A stretch of DNA of 64,000 nucleotides. It comes from Bauldia sp963759235. GTDB lineage: Bacteria; Pseudomonadota; Alphaproteobacteria; Rhizobiales; Kaistiaceae. The translations under genes and the position numbers were made by a program. This document shows positions 42,908 to 50,705 of this stretch, piece after piece; positions within the stretch are counted from its first letter, which is position 1; every line of letters starts with the position of its first letter. The notes beneath the pieces were generated by a model that was given only the letters and a program-made list of their open reading frames with translations, had not been told where the DNA came from and made no database searches. The stretch is taken from contig CAVWYO010000007.1 of assembly GCA_963759235.1 (NCBI GenBank), forward strand, positions 248,001 through 312,000. The letters are read 5' to 3'.

Positions 42908-43786
42908 ATGATCATCCTCAACAAGTCGCGCCCGCGCGGCATCATCTGGCTCGCTTCCTATCCGCGCTCCGGCAACACCTGGACGCGGGCCTTCATCCAC
43001 GCTCTCCTAAACATCGTCCGCGATCCCGATTTCAGCGACCTCGACATCAATCGGATCGAGGAATATTCGGCGTCCGAAAGCGCCGCCGAGCAATACCGGA
43101 AATATCTCGGCAAGCCGGCCTTCCGCGCGACGCCGGCCGAGATCGCGGCGGCGCGCCCAAAGGTGCAAGCCGACATCGTCGCCACGCTGAACCGCCCGGT
43201 CTTCGTCAAGACCCACAACGCCAGCGCGCTCGACCACGGCTTTCCCCTTATCAACATGTCGGTCAGCGCCGGCGCCGTCTACGTCGTGCGCAATCCGCTG
43301 GATGTGGCCATCTCTTTCGCCCATTTCCGTGGAGCACCGGTCGACCAGGTGATCGACGACATGGCGACCTCCGGCTTCGGCGTCGCGACGAACCGTGAGA
43401 ACGTGCGGGTCGTTACCGGTTCGTGGTCGGAGCATGTGCGGAGCTGGGCGGACCGCCCACACCCGGTCGTGCTGGTGGTGCGCTACGAGGATCTCTTCGA
43501 CAAGCCGGCGGAGAGCTTCGCCGCGATCGCCCGCCACCTGCTGGTCACGCCGACTCCGGACCAGCTCGACAAGGCCATCGCCATGACCCGCTTCGACCGC
43601 CTCCGCGACAAGGAAGCAGCAAGCGGCTTTGTCGAAAAGCCGGACAGGTCGGCCGAGCCGTTCTTTCGGGCCGGCCGGCCGGGACAATGGCGGGAGGTGC
43701 TGACACCGGCTCAGGTCGATCGCGTCGTCGCCGCGCACCGGGACGTGATGGGCAAGTTCGGCTATCTGCCCGAACGGACCGGCTAA
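42908..43786 (+). CDS. Sulfotransferase domain protein, paralogue of the preceding gene
   Basis: 292 residues from ATG 42908 (MIILNKSRPRGIIWLASYPR). The PAPS loop is LASYPRSGNTWTRAFIHALL, with Arg in place of the Lys seen in the neighbour (YPKSG). AVYVVRNPLDVAISFAHFRG is the second motif and FFRAGRPGQWREVLTPAQVD the third. The pair share order and spacing of all motifs, indicating tandem duplication with divergence. It ends with a 4-base overlap with the convergent cutC gene. Whether the Lys-to-Arg change affects catalysis is open. Confidence 0.87.
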   Translation: MIILNKSRPRGIIWLASYPRSGNTWTRAFIHALLNIVRDPDFSDLDINRIEEYSASESAAEQYRKYLGKPAFRATPAEIAAARPKVQADIVATLNRPVFVKTHNASALDHGFPLINMSVSAGAVYVVRNPLDVAISFAHFRGAPVDQVIDDMATSGFGVATNRENVRVVTGSWSEHVRSWADRPHPVVLVVRYEDLFDKPAESFAAIARHLLVTPTPDQLDKAIAMTRFDRLRDKEAASGFVEKPDRSAEPFFRAGRPGQWREVLTPAQVDRVVAAHRDVMGKFGYLPERTG

Positions 43787-44538
43787 CCCGCGGCCTTTTC
43801 CGCCGCGGCAATGACGGTCGCCACCGACTGCGCCCTGGTGTCCGACCGGTCATATTCCGGCGGGCGCAGCTCGCCGCCCATATAGACGCCGGCGCGGCGA
43901 AACCGCATGCCGCTGCCGAGCTGCGTCATCGCGGCAAAGTGGACTTCGCCGGCGCCCGTCGCCCTGATGATCCTGCCGACATTCCTGGCGGTGATGCCGC
44001 CGCCCGGCATGACGATGATGCGGTCGCCGGCGGCGCGGACCAACTCGGCGATCAGCCCGGCGCCCTCATAGGCGGTCGCCTCCTGTCCGGAGGTGAGCAC
44101 CCGGTCGACGCCCAGTTCGATCAGCGCCTCGAGCGCGGCAAACGGGTCGGCCGTCATGTCGAAGGCGCGGTGAAAGGTGACCGAGGCCGGTCGCGCCCGC
44201 GTAATCATGCGCTCGGTCGCCGCGCGGTCGACATTGCCGTCCGCGTCGAGCGCGCCGAAGACGAATCCGTCGACGCCGGCCGACCTGGCGGTGGCGATGT
44301 CGGTCTCCATCGCCACCAGCTCTTCGACGCCGTAGAGGAAGTCGCCGCCGCGCGGCCGGATCATCATGTGGAGGCCGATGTTGCGGATCTCGCGGGCGAC
44401 GAGCACCATGCCGAGGCTCGGCGTCGTGCCGCCCTCGATCAACCCGGCGCAGAGTTCCACCCGATGGGCGCCGCCGTCGCGGGCGGCGACGATGCCCCGA
44501 ATCGAATCGACGCAGACTTCGAAGCGGATGTCGCTCAC
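43783..44538 (-). CDS. cutC: CutC family protein
   Basis: 251 residues from GTG 44538 (VSDIRFEVCVDSIRGIVAAR). The family's TIM barrel is clear: GAHRVELCAGLIEGGTTPSL, IRPRGGDFLYGVEELVAMET, GFVFGALDADGNVDRAATER, VTFHRAFDMTADPFAALEAL, VLTSGQEATAYEG and IIVMPGGGITARNVGRIIRA. CutC was named for copper homeostasis, but its biochemical role is unsettled. The start codon overlaps the stop of the preceding dehydrogenase gene (GTGA), so it is translationally coupled as the last gene of the amino-sugar operon. That context suggests a carbohydrate-related role rather than copper. Confidence 0.92.
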   Translation of the reverse strand: MSDIRFEVCVDSIRGIVAARDGGAHRVELCAGLIEGGTTPSLGMVLVAREIRNIGLHMMIRPRGGDFLYGVEELVAMETDIATARSAGVDGFVFGALDADGNVDRAATERMITRARPASVTFHRAFDMTADPFAALEALIELGVDRVLTSGQEATAYEGAGLIAELVRAAGDRIIVMPGGGITARNVGRIIRATGAGEVHFAAMTQLGSGMRFRRAGVYMGGELRPPEYDRSDTRAQSVATVIAAAEKAAG

Positions 44539-45608
44539 AGGCGAACGACCTTTCCGCTCCGCACCGACTCGTCGGCGGCAAGCACGATGCGCAGGCTCTT
44601 GATCGCGTCCTCCATGTGGTCGGTGAGGTCGACATCCTCGTCGATCACCTTCAGGAGGAAACGCTGCTCGCGCTCGCAAAGGTCGTCGTGGCTCGGCTCC
44701 TCCTTGGTCGAGATGCGTTCGTCGGGCTTCGCCAAGGAGCCGTCGGCGGCGAGATCGGCGTGATGGAGCAGAATTTGGTTGGTCTTGGTATGGGTGTTGA
44801 TGTCGGCCGAGCGCGGCGCCGGACCGCCGGTATCGGCGACGACGATCGACACCGAGCCCTTCGGCCCGATCGCATCTTTCACGAAAAAAGCCGTCTCGCT
44901 CATCATCGGCCCCCAGCCGGCCTCGTACCAGCCGACCGATCCGTCGGCGAAGGTAACTTCGAAATGGCCGTAATTGTACATCGATGGGGGCATGTCGTCG
45001 GTGAGGCGAGCGCCGACGCCGTGGACGGTCACCGGCTCGGCCCGGGTGATCTGGCACCAGACGTCGACATAGTGGACCCCGCAATCGACGATCGGCGACA
45101 GGGTCTGCAGGAGGCGCTTGTGGGTCTCCCATTCCCTGCCGGCGGATTGCTGGTTGAGGTTCATGCGGAAGACCATCGGCGTGCCGAGCGTCCGCGCCAA
45201 TTCGATGAACGTCTGCCAGGACGGATGGTGGCGGAGGATATAGCCGATGACCAGCTTGCGGCCGGTCCGTTTGGCGGTTTCGACCACGCGCTTGGCGTCG
45301 GCGACGGTTTCGGCCAGCGGCTTCTCGACGAACACATGGGCGCCCGCTTCCATCGCCTTGATCGCGTAATTCGCGTGGCTGTCGGACCAGGTGTTGACGG
45401 AGACGATGTCGGGCCGGCTCGCCGCCAGCGCGTCCTCGAAACTGGCGAATTTGGCGGCACCGGCGAGCGCCTCCGGAAGACGCCGCTCGGCGATGCTCCG
45501 CTCGCAGACGCCGACCACCTCGAAACCGTCGATGCGGGTATAGGCGAGGGCATGGCTCATGCCCATGTTGCCGAGGCCGATGACGAGAACACGTTTGTTG
45601 CGGCTCAT
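44535..45608 (-). CDS. Gfo/Idh/MocA family oxidoreductase
   Basis: 357 residues from ATG 45608 (MSRNKRVLVIGLGNMGMSHA). Rossmann loop VIGLGNMGMSHALAYTRIDG, EKPLAETVADAKRVVETAKR with the conserved Lys, GYILRHHPSWQTFIELARTL, and IVDCGVHYVDVWCQITRAEP as the catalytic D.GVH..D block. It is placed between nagA and cutC in an amino-sugar operon, so it may oxidise an N-acetylated sugar, anhydro-sugar or a derivative. It starts 13 bases after nagA. Clearly diverged from the two family members at 32792 and 33979. Confidence 0.9.
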   Translation of the reverse strand: MSRNKRVLVIGLGNMGMSHALAYTRIDGFEVVGVCERSIAERRLPEALAGAAKFASFEDALAASRPDIVSVNTWSDSHANYAIKAMEAGAHVFVEKPLAETVADAKRVVETAKRTGRKLVIGYILRHHPSWQTFIELARTLGTPMVFRMNLNQQSAGREWETHKRLLQTLSPIVDCGVHYVDVWCQITRAEPVTVHGVGARLTDDMPPSMYNYGHFEVTFADGSVGWYEAGWGPMMSETAFFVKDAIGPKGSVSIVVADTGGPAPRSADINTHTKTNQILLHHADLAADGSLAKPDERISTKEEPSHDDLCEREQRFLLKVIDEDVDLTDHMEDAIKSLRIVLAADESVRSGKVVRL

Positions 45609-45621
45609 TGGAGGTTCCGTC

Positions 45622-46797
45622 TCAAAAGGTGGCCGTGCTCGTCGAAGCGCTTTCAGCGGCCTTGTAGGATTTCCCGTCGACCCAGGTTTCGCGGACGTTG
45701 AGATCGTCGTCGAGGAGCACCAGGCTGGCGCGGTAGCCCGGCGCGATCCGGCCAAGCTCGCCGCCGAGCCCGAGGAACTCGGCCGGAGCCCGCGATGCCA
45801 TATGCAGCGCCGCCTCAAGGGGCAGCCCAAGCCCGTCGACCGTATTGCGCACGGCGCTCGCCATGTCGAGGTCCGAGCCGGCGATCGTCCCCTCCTCGGT
45901 CGTCAGGCAGCCGCCCTCGCGCCTCACCGTGCGTCCATGCAGAACGAAGCTCTTGAGGTCGGAGCCGACCGACGACATCGCGTCGGTGACGAGCATCATG
46001 CGTTCCCAGCCCTTGGCGGCGATGGCGATCCGCAGGCTCGGCGCCGAGACGTGATAGAGATCGACGATCAGTCCGCACCAGCACTGCGCATCGTCGAGGG
46101 CGGCACCGACCGGTCCCGGCTCGCGGCCGGCAAGCGGCGGCATGGCGTTGAAGAGGTGGGTGAAGCCGGTCAAACCCGCGGCGCGCGCGGCCCGGATCGT
46201 CTCGTACGAGGCCTTGGTGTGGCCGGCCGAGATGATGATGCCGGCCGAGGCGAGCCGGGCGATCATCTGGGTCGACACCATTTCCGGCGCCAGCGTGACC
46301 AGCGTCTTGCCTTTCCCCGCCGAAGTGACCAGCCCGACGTCTTCGTCTTCGATCGCGCGCATGAATTTCGGCTGGTGAACGCCCTTGCGTTCGGGATTGA
46401 GGAACGGCCCTTCGAGGTGAATGCCGAGCAGGCCCGGCACGCCGGCGATGAGCCCGTCCCTCACCGCCGCGACGGCTTCAGCCATCGCCTCGCGGGTATC
46501 GGTGATGAGCGTCGGCAGGAAGCCGGTGGTGCCGAACCGCCGGTGTGCCGCGCCAATGGCGGCGATGCCGCCGACCGTTCGCGCGTCGTTGAAGAGCACC
46601 CCACCGCCACCGTTCACCTGAACGTCGATGAAGCCCGGCGCGATCAGCCCCTCGACGTCGTGCCGCTCGGCATCCGCCGGCACGTCGCTTGCCGCAACGA
46701 TGTCGGCGATGCGGCCGCCGTCGATCAGCACGGCTTCGCCGTCGCGCAAACGCGTGCCGTCGAAGATCGGCGCCCCGCTCAGCGCCAGCATCGTCAT
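45622..46797 (-). CDS. nagA: N-acetylglucosamine-6-phosphate deacetylase
   Basis: 391 residues from ATG 46797 (MTMLALSGAPIFDGTRLRDG). The amidohydrolase metal and active-site motifs are in order: GFIDVQVNGGGG, LGIHLEGPFLNPERKGVHQ (Glu ligand), IIISAGHTKASYE (His), GFTHLFNAMPPLAGREPG (His, Asn), DLYHVSAP and MLVTDAMSSVG (catalytic Asp). It removes acetate from GlcNAc-6-phosphate to give glucosamine-6-phosphate. The start overlaps the stop of the SIS gene by ATGA. With the BadF-type kinase upstream and the SIS isomerase/deaminase it completes a GlcNAc catabolic route. Confidence 0.95.
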   Translation of the reverse strand: MTMLALSGAPIFDGTRLRDGEAVLIDGGRIADIVAASDVPADAERHDVEGLIAPGFIDVQVNGGGGVLFNDARTVGGIAAIGAAHRRFGTTGFLPTLITDTREAMAEAVAAVRDGLIAGVPGLLGIHLEGPFLNPERKGVHQPKFMRAIEDEDVGLVTSAGKGKTLVTLAPEMVSTQMIARLASAGIIISAGHTKASYETIRAARAAGLTGFTHLFNAMPPLAGREPGPVGAALDDAQCWCGLIVDLYHVSAPSLRIAIAAKGWERMMLVTDAMSSVGSDLKSFVLHGRTVRREGGCLTTEEGTIAGSDLDMASAVRNTVDGLGLPLEAALHMASRAPAEFLGLGGELGRIAPGYRASLVLLDDDLNVRETWVDGKSYKAAESASTSTATF

Positions 46798-47888
46798 CGG
46801 CACACCTCGACGCCGCGGCAACCGTTCATCAGCGCGTCTCCGTCACCTTGCGCAGATGGGGAGGCCGGTCGGGATCGCGGCCGCGTGAGCCGCGACAGCG
46901 CATCGGCGAGCGGATAGAAGCTTTGGATCAGGGTGAGCGGCCGGGCAAAGGGATGGATGCCGTTGGCCGTCGGCAGGGCGAGCGCGCCGGCGATACTGGC
47001 CGGGCCGGCGGCGATCACCGGCACGCCACGCGCGGCGAGCTCGGTGCCGGTATCGGTCAATCCGGCGAGCGCCTCGTCACGCTGGCTGAACAGGATGACC
47101 GGGAAATCGACGCCGGCTAGCGCCAGCGGTCCGTGCTTGAGTTCGGCCGCGCTCAACGCCTCGGCATGGACGCCGCAGGTCTCCTTCAGCTTCAGCGCCG
47201 CCTCCTGGGCGGCGGCATAGCCCGGCCCGCGACCGACGACATAGAGGCTGCGGGCATCGCCCAGGACATCGAGCGCGCTTCGCCAATCGCGGGCGAGCGC
47301 GTCGCCGAGATCGTCGGGAAGCCGCCGGACCGCCGCGCCAAGCATTGCATCGCCGCTCCAATGGGCGGCGAGCTGCAGGATCGCGGCAAGCGAGGCGATG
47401 TACGATTTGGTCGCCGCGACGCTTTTCTCCGGGCCGGCGTGGAGCGGCAGCACGACCTCGCACCGGTCGGCGAGCGGTGAGGCGACATCGTTGACGATCG
47501 CGACGGTCAGCGCGCCATCCTCCCGCGCCGCCTCGGCGAGCGTCAGCAGGTCGGGGCTTTGTCCCGATTGTGAAATGGCGATGAAGAGCGCCTCGCCCAT
47601 ACGCGGCCGCCTGCCATAAATCGAGGCGACCGACGGGCCGACCGAGGCGACGACGACGCCGAGATGGAGTTCGAGGAGGTAGGTGGCGTAGGTGGCGGCG
47701 CTGTCCGACGAGCCGCGGGCGCAAGTGACCGCGAACCGCGGCGGCCGCTCGCGGAGCCGGTTGCCCAACGCCCGGCAGGTCTCGTCATTGGCGTCGATGA
47801 GCCGCGCCACCACGTCGGGCGCCTCCGCCGTCTCGCGGAGCATCATCGTCGGCGGATCGCCGGGGGCATGGCCGGTCGCGGCGCTCAT
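46794..47888 (-). CDS. SIS-domain aminosugar isomerase/deaminase (AgaS/NagB-II-like)
   Basis: 364 residues with two SIS domains. First: FAVTCARGSSDSAATYATYL, ALFIAISQSGQSPDLLTLAE, AIVNDVASPLADRCEVVLPL. Second: LYVVGRGPGYAAAQEAALKL, KETCGVHAEALSAAELKHGP, VILFSQRD. This is the GlmS isomerase-domain lineage without glutaminase, acting as a glucosamine-6-phosphate deaminase or tagatosamine isomerase. ATGA overlaps couple it to gntR upstream and nagA downstream. The C-terminus departs from the family: after ALSRLT the usual GRDPDRPPHLRKVTETR ending is found in the next frame, so an extra base near 46880-46890 has replaced it with about 20 aberrant residues. Confidence 0.9.
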   Translation of the reverse strand: MSAATGHAPGDPPTMMLRETAEAPDVVARLIDANDETCRALGNRLRERPPRFAVTCARGSSDSAATYATYLLELHLGVVVASVGPSVASIYGRRPRMGEALFIAISQSGQSPDLLTLAEAAREDGALTVAIVNDVASPLADRCEVVLPLHAGPEKSVAATKSYIASLAAILQLAAHWSGDAMLGAAVRRLPDDLGDALARDWRSALDVLGDARSLYVVGRGPGYAAAQEAALKLKETCGVHAEALSAAELKHGPLALAGVDFPVILFSQRDEALAGLTDTGTELAARGVPVIAAGPASIAGALALPTANGIHPFARPLTLIQSFYPLADALSRLTRPRSRPASPSAQGDGDALMNGCRGVEVCR

Positions 47889-48652
47889 CGCTCGCCCAGC
47901 GACAGTTCGGCGACGAAGTCATAGGCGTCGCCGCGATAGTAGGAACAGGTGAACTCGACGACCTCGCCGTTGTCGAGGAAGGAGCGGCGTTCGATGTAGA
48001 GCGCCGGGCTCGCCGCCGCGACGTTGAGCAGTTCGGTCTGTTCGCGGCTGAGGAGCACCGCGTGCAGGCGCTGCAGGGCGCGGCGCGGCGTGTGGCCGCG
48101 CGCCGCCAGCGCCGCGTAGAGCGATCCGTTGACGAGATCCGGATCGGGGAGAAACCGCGCCGGCACGACGGCGTTCTCGATCGCCATCGGCACGCCGCCG
48201 GCAAGCCGCAGGCGCTGCAGACGACTGACCGGTTCGCCGGGAAAGAGGCCGAGCGCCATCGATTCGGCCGGCGAGGACGGTCCGCGCGACCGTTCGATCA
48301 CCGTCGCCCCCGGCATCAGACCCCGCGCCATCATGTCGTCGGTGAAGCTCGACAGCCGCGACAGCGCCTGCTCGACATGCATGGCCGGAGCGATGAAGGT
48401 CCCCGAGCCCCAGCGCTGAACGAGCATGCCCTTCTCGACCAGGCCGGCGATCGCCTTGCGCACGGTGACGCGGGAGATGCCGAGCTGGCGGGCGAGATCG
48501 CGCTCGCTGGGCAGCGCCTCGTCGACCTTCAGCTTGCCCTCCCCCACGGCACTCTCGATCAGGTGCTGGAGTTGCAGGTAGAGCGGCGTCGGACTGGTTT
48601 CGTCCAGCCTGCGGGCCGCGTCGGTGCCGCCGGGTTGACCGAGCATCGTCAT
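47885..48652 (-). CDS. GntR/HutC-family transcriptional regulator (NagR-like)
   Basis: 255 residues from ATG 48652. The winged HTH is TPLYLQLQHLIESAVGEGKL, LPSERDLARQLGISRVTVRK and WGSGTFIAP (residues about 22-90). The UTRA effector domain follows (MARGLMPGATVIERSRGP, YLEfamily-type block ALYIERRSFL, ending FTCSYYRGDAYDFVAEL). HutC-type GntR proteins near nag genes usually sense GlcN6P or GlcNAc6P and repress the operon. It lies within the operon it is expected to control, with ATGA overlaps on both sides. A candidate operator is the palindrome at 49699-49717. Confidence 0.93.
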   Translation of the reverse strand: MTMLGQPGGTDAARRLDETSPTPLYLQLQHLIESAVGEGKLKVDEALPSERDLARQLGISRVTVRKAIAGLVEKGMLVQRWGSGTFIAPAMHVEQALSRLSSFTDDMMARGLMPGATVIERSRGPSSPAESMALGLFPGEPVSRLQRLRLAGGVPMAIENAVVPARFLPDPDLVNGSLYAALAARGHTPRRALQRLHAVLLSREQTELLNVAAASPALYIERRSFLDNGEVVEFTCSYYRGDAYDFVAELSLGER

Positions 48653-49530
48653 GCCGTCTCGCGCAATGCCAACGCCCGCTCCGCCATCAGTATGGCGCCA
48701 TCGGCGGCGTCGCTCTCCGGCTCGACGCAGACGTCGCGGAGCGGCGGCGGCAGCCAGGGCAGGACTTTCGGAAAGACGCCGCCGATCATGGCGACCGAGG
48801 GCGCGCCGACATCGAGGAGCCGCGTGATCATCCGCGACACGTCGCCCGCCGCTTCCATCATGATCTGCATGGCCAGCGGATCGCGGCGGTCGGCGTGGTC
48901 GAAGACCAACGGCGCCAAGCTGCCGAAATCGCCGGGCGTCGCCTTGCTGGCCCATTCGACGGCGGTCGGCGGATCGCGATCGAACCGGTCGAGCACCTCC
49001 TCGGCAAGCGCGGTCATCGGCGCCATGCCCTCGAGCGCCCAGAGCGAGCGGCGGATCGCCGTCCGCCCGATCATCATGCCGCTGCCTTCGTCGGCAATGT
49101 CGTCGCCCCAGCCGCCAACGTTGATCCGCTCGCCGGCGATGACCGCGAGACCGGCAGCACCCGTGCCGACGATGAGGATGGCGCCATCCCGTCTCCGGCA
49201 GGCGCCGAGAAAAGCGGCGTAAGCGTCGGTATCGACGACGACGGAGGCGAAGGGATGCGGCTGGGCGAGAACGAAGTCGCGGTCCCACGGCTGCTGGGTG
49301 CCGGCGAGGCCGAAGCCGGCATGAATACGAGCGAGATCGGTTTCGCCGAGGCCGGCTTCGGCGGCCGCGGCGCGGCACGCTTTCAGCACCTCGGCGAAGG
49401 CGGCTTCCTTCAGCCGGGCGTTGCCGGGGCCTGCGGAGCCTTCGCCGAGCCGGCGGCCTTCTACGTCGCGCAGCCGGGCACGGGATCGCGTCCCGCCGCC
49501 ATCGACTCCCATGAACAGGGGCTCTTTCAT
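48649..49530 (-). CDS. BadF/BadG-type N-acetylglucosamine kinase
   Basis: 293 residues from ATG 49530 (GGGAGGG just upstream). ASKHA-fold motifs: FMGVDGGGTRSRARLRD (phosphate 1), AGFGLAGTQQPW, VVVDTDAYAAFLGACRRRDG (Asp base), ILIVGTGAAGLAV (phosphate 2) and GDDIADEGSGMMIGRTAIRR; adenosine motif VAMIGGVFPKVLPW. These proteins phosphorylate GlcNAc or glucosamine imported without phosphorylation. As first gene of the leftward operon and paired with an ABC importer rather than a PTS, it supplies GlcNAc-6-P or similar to NagA. Confidence 0.92.
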   Translation of the reverse strand: MKEPLFMGVDGGGTRSRARLRDVEGRRLGEGSAGPGNARLKEAAFAEVLKACRAAAAEAGLGETDLARIHAGFGLAGTQQPWDRDFVLAQPHPFASVVVDTDAYAAFLGACRRRDGAILIVGTGAAGLAVIAGERINVGGWGDDIADEGSGMMIGRTAIRRSLWALEGMAPMTALAEEVLDRFDRDPPTAVEWASKATPGDFGSLAPLVFDHADRRDPLAMQIMMEAAGDVSRMITRLLDVGAPSVAMIGGVFPKVLPWLPPPLRDVCVEPESDAADGAILMAERALALRETA

Positions 49531-49698
49531 TGCCCTCCCGCCTTGCGGGATGAAGGAATAGTATAATGCCACTTCAAAGCCAACCGGAAAAGCAGGTCGA
49601 GCGCCGGCGGCGCGAAACTGGCGAGACAACCCCGGCGCGGGCAATTTCTCCACCGGATCCTTGACCGCACTGCAGCGGCGCAACGTTGCTTGCGGTTA

Positions 49699-49717
49699 TG
49701 ATACCAATGTAATATCA
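49699..49717. promoter_or_regulatory. Candidate operator in the divergent amino-sugar promoter region
   Basis: TGATACCAATGTAATATCA is an interrupted palindrome (TGATA - 9 bases - TATCA) in the 190-218 base gap between the divergent kinase and MurQ-like genes. Position and size suit the GntR regulator encoded next door. No experimentally known consensus was matched. Confidence 0.4.
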
Positions 49718-49748
49718 GTTAATGGAAACTGGGGTCACGCGACGCGAT

Positions 49749-50630
49749 ATGAGCGCCACCGAAACCATCAGTCCGCTTTACGTCGGGCTCGACTCCTGGG
49801 ACGACGGGGCGGTTCTCGACGCATTCATCGAAGGGCAGGAGCGCGCCATCGCAGCGGTGCGGGCGGCGCGGCCGGCGTTGGCACAAGCCGCGCGGGCGAT
49901 CGTCGACCGGCTCGGCGATACCGGTCGCATCGTCTATGTGGGCGCCGGGTCCTCCGGCATCATCGCCGCCCTCGACGGCATGGAACTCGCCGGCACCTTC
50001 GGCCTGCCCGAGGATCGCGTCGTGTTCGTTCTGGCGAGCGGCGACCGCATCGCTCCCCTCGCCGGCGGCCCCGAGGACGACACCGGTCTCGGCCATTCCC
50101 GCATGGCAAGCCTCGGTCTCGGCCACGGCGACGTGGTGATTGCGGTGGCCGCCAGCGGCTCGACACCGTTCACGCTGGCGGCAGTCGTCGCGGCCCGCGA
50201 GGCCGGCGCGCTGACGGTCGGCCTCGCCAACAACACCGACGCGGCGCTTCTCGACGCGGTCGATATTCCGGTGCTCCTCGACTCCGGCCCGGAGGTTATC
50301 GTCGGCTCGACGCGGATGGGCGCCGGCACCGCACAAAAGGCGGCGCTCGGCATGATCTCCAGCCTCGCCATGATCCGCCTCGGCCACGTCCTGGATGGCC
50401 TCATGGTCAATCTGAAGGTCGACAACACCAAGTTGAGACGGCGCGCGATCAGGATATTGGTCTATCTTGCCGGCTGCGAGGAGGCGGCGGCCGAGGCCGC
50501 GCTCGATGCCTGCAACGGCCAGGTGAAAGCCGCGGCGCTGGTCGCCCGCGGCGTTCCGCCGGAAGAGGCCCGCCACCGGCTGTCGCAGGCAGGAGACAAT
50601 CTGCGCAACGCGCTCGCCGGGCTGAGCTGA
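49749..50630 (+). CDS. murQ: N-acetylmuramic acid 6-phosphate etherase-like SIS protein
   Basis: 293 residues from ATG 49749 (MSATETISPLYVGLDSWDDG); ATG 49722, nine codons earlier, is also possible, but neither has a clear ribosome site. One SIS domain: RIVYVGAGSSGIIAALDGME (residues about 59-78, Glu matching a MurQ active-site acid), VVIAVAASGSTPFTLAAVVA, ALTVGLANNTDAALLDAVD. The MurQ C-terminal signature block follows: GSTRMGAGTAQKAALGMISS, GLMVNLKVDNTKLRRRAIRI, DACNGQVKAAAL. MurQ converts MurNAc-6-P to GlcNAc-6-P and D-lactate. Start of the rightward unit that carries the ABC importer, so muropeptide sugar salvage is inferred. Confidence 0.9.
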   Translation: MSATETISPLYVGLDSWDDGAVLDAFIEGQERAIAAVRAARPALAQAARAIVDRLGDTGRIVYVGAGSSGIIAALDGMELAGTFGLPEDRVVFVLASGDRIAPLAGGPEDDTGLGHSRMASLGLGHGDVVIAVAASGSTPFTLAAVVAAREAGALTVGLANNTDAALLDAVDIPVLLDSGPEVIVGSTRMGAGTAQKAALGMISSLAMIRLGHVLDGLMVNLKVDNTKLRRRAIRILVYLAGCEEAAAEAALDACNGQVKAAALVARGVPPEEARHRLSQAGDNLRNALAGLS

Positions 50631-50705
50631 CGAGGTGGCGTGGACAGAAAATGCCGGTGGGGTTCCGCCGGAGGGACGAAGAAACGAAAACGGGAGAAGA
50701 TGCAA

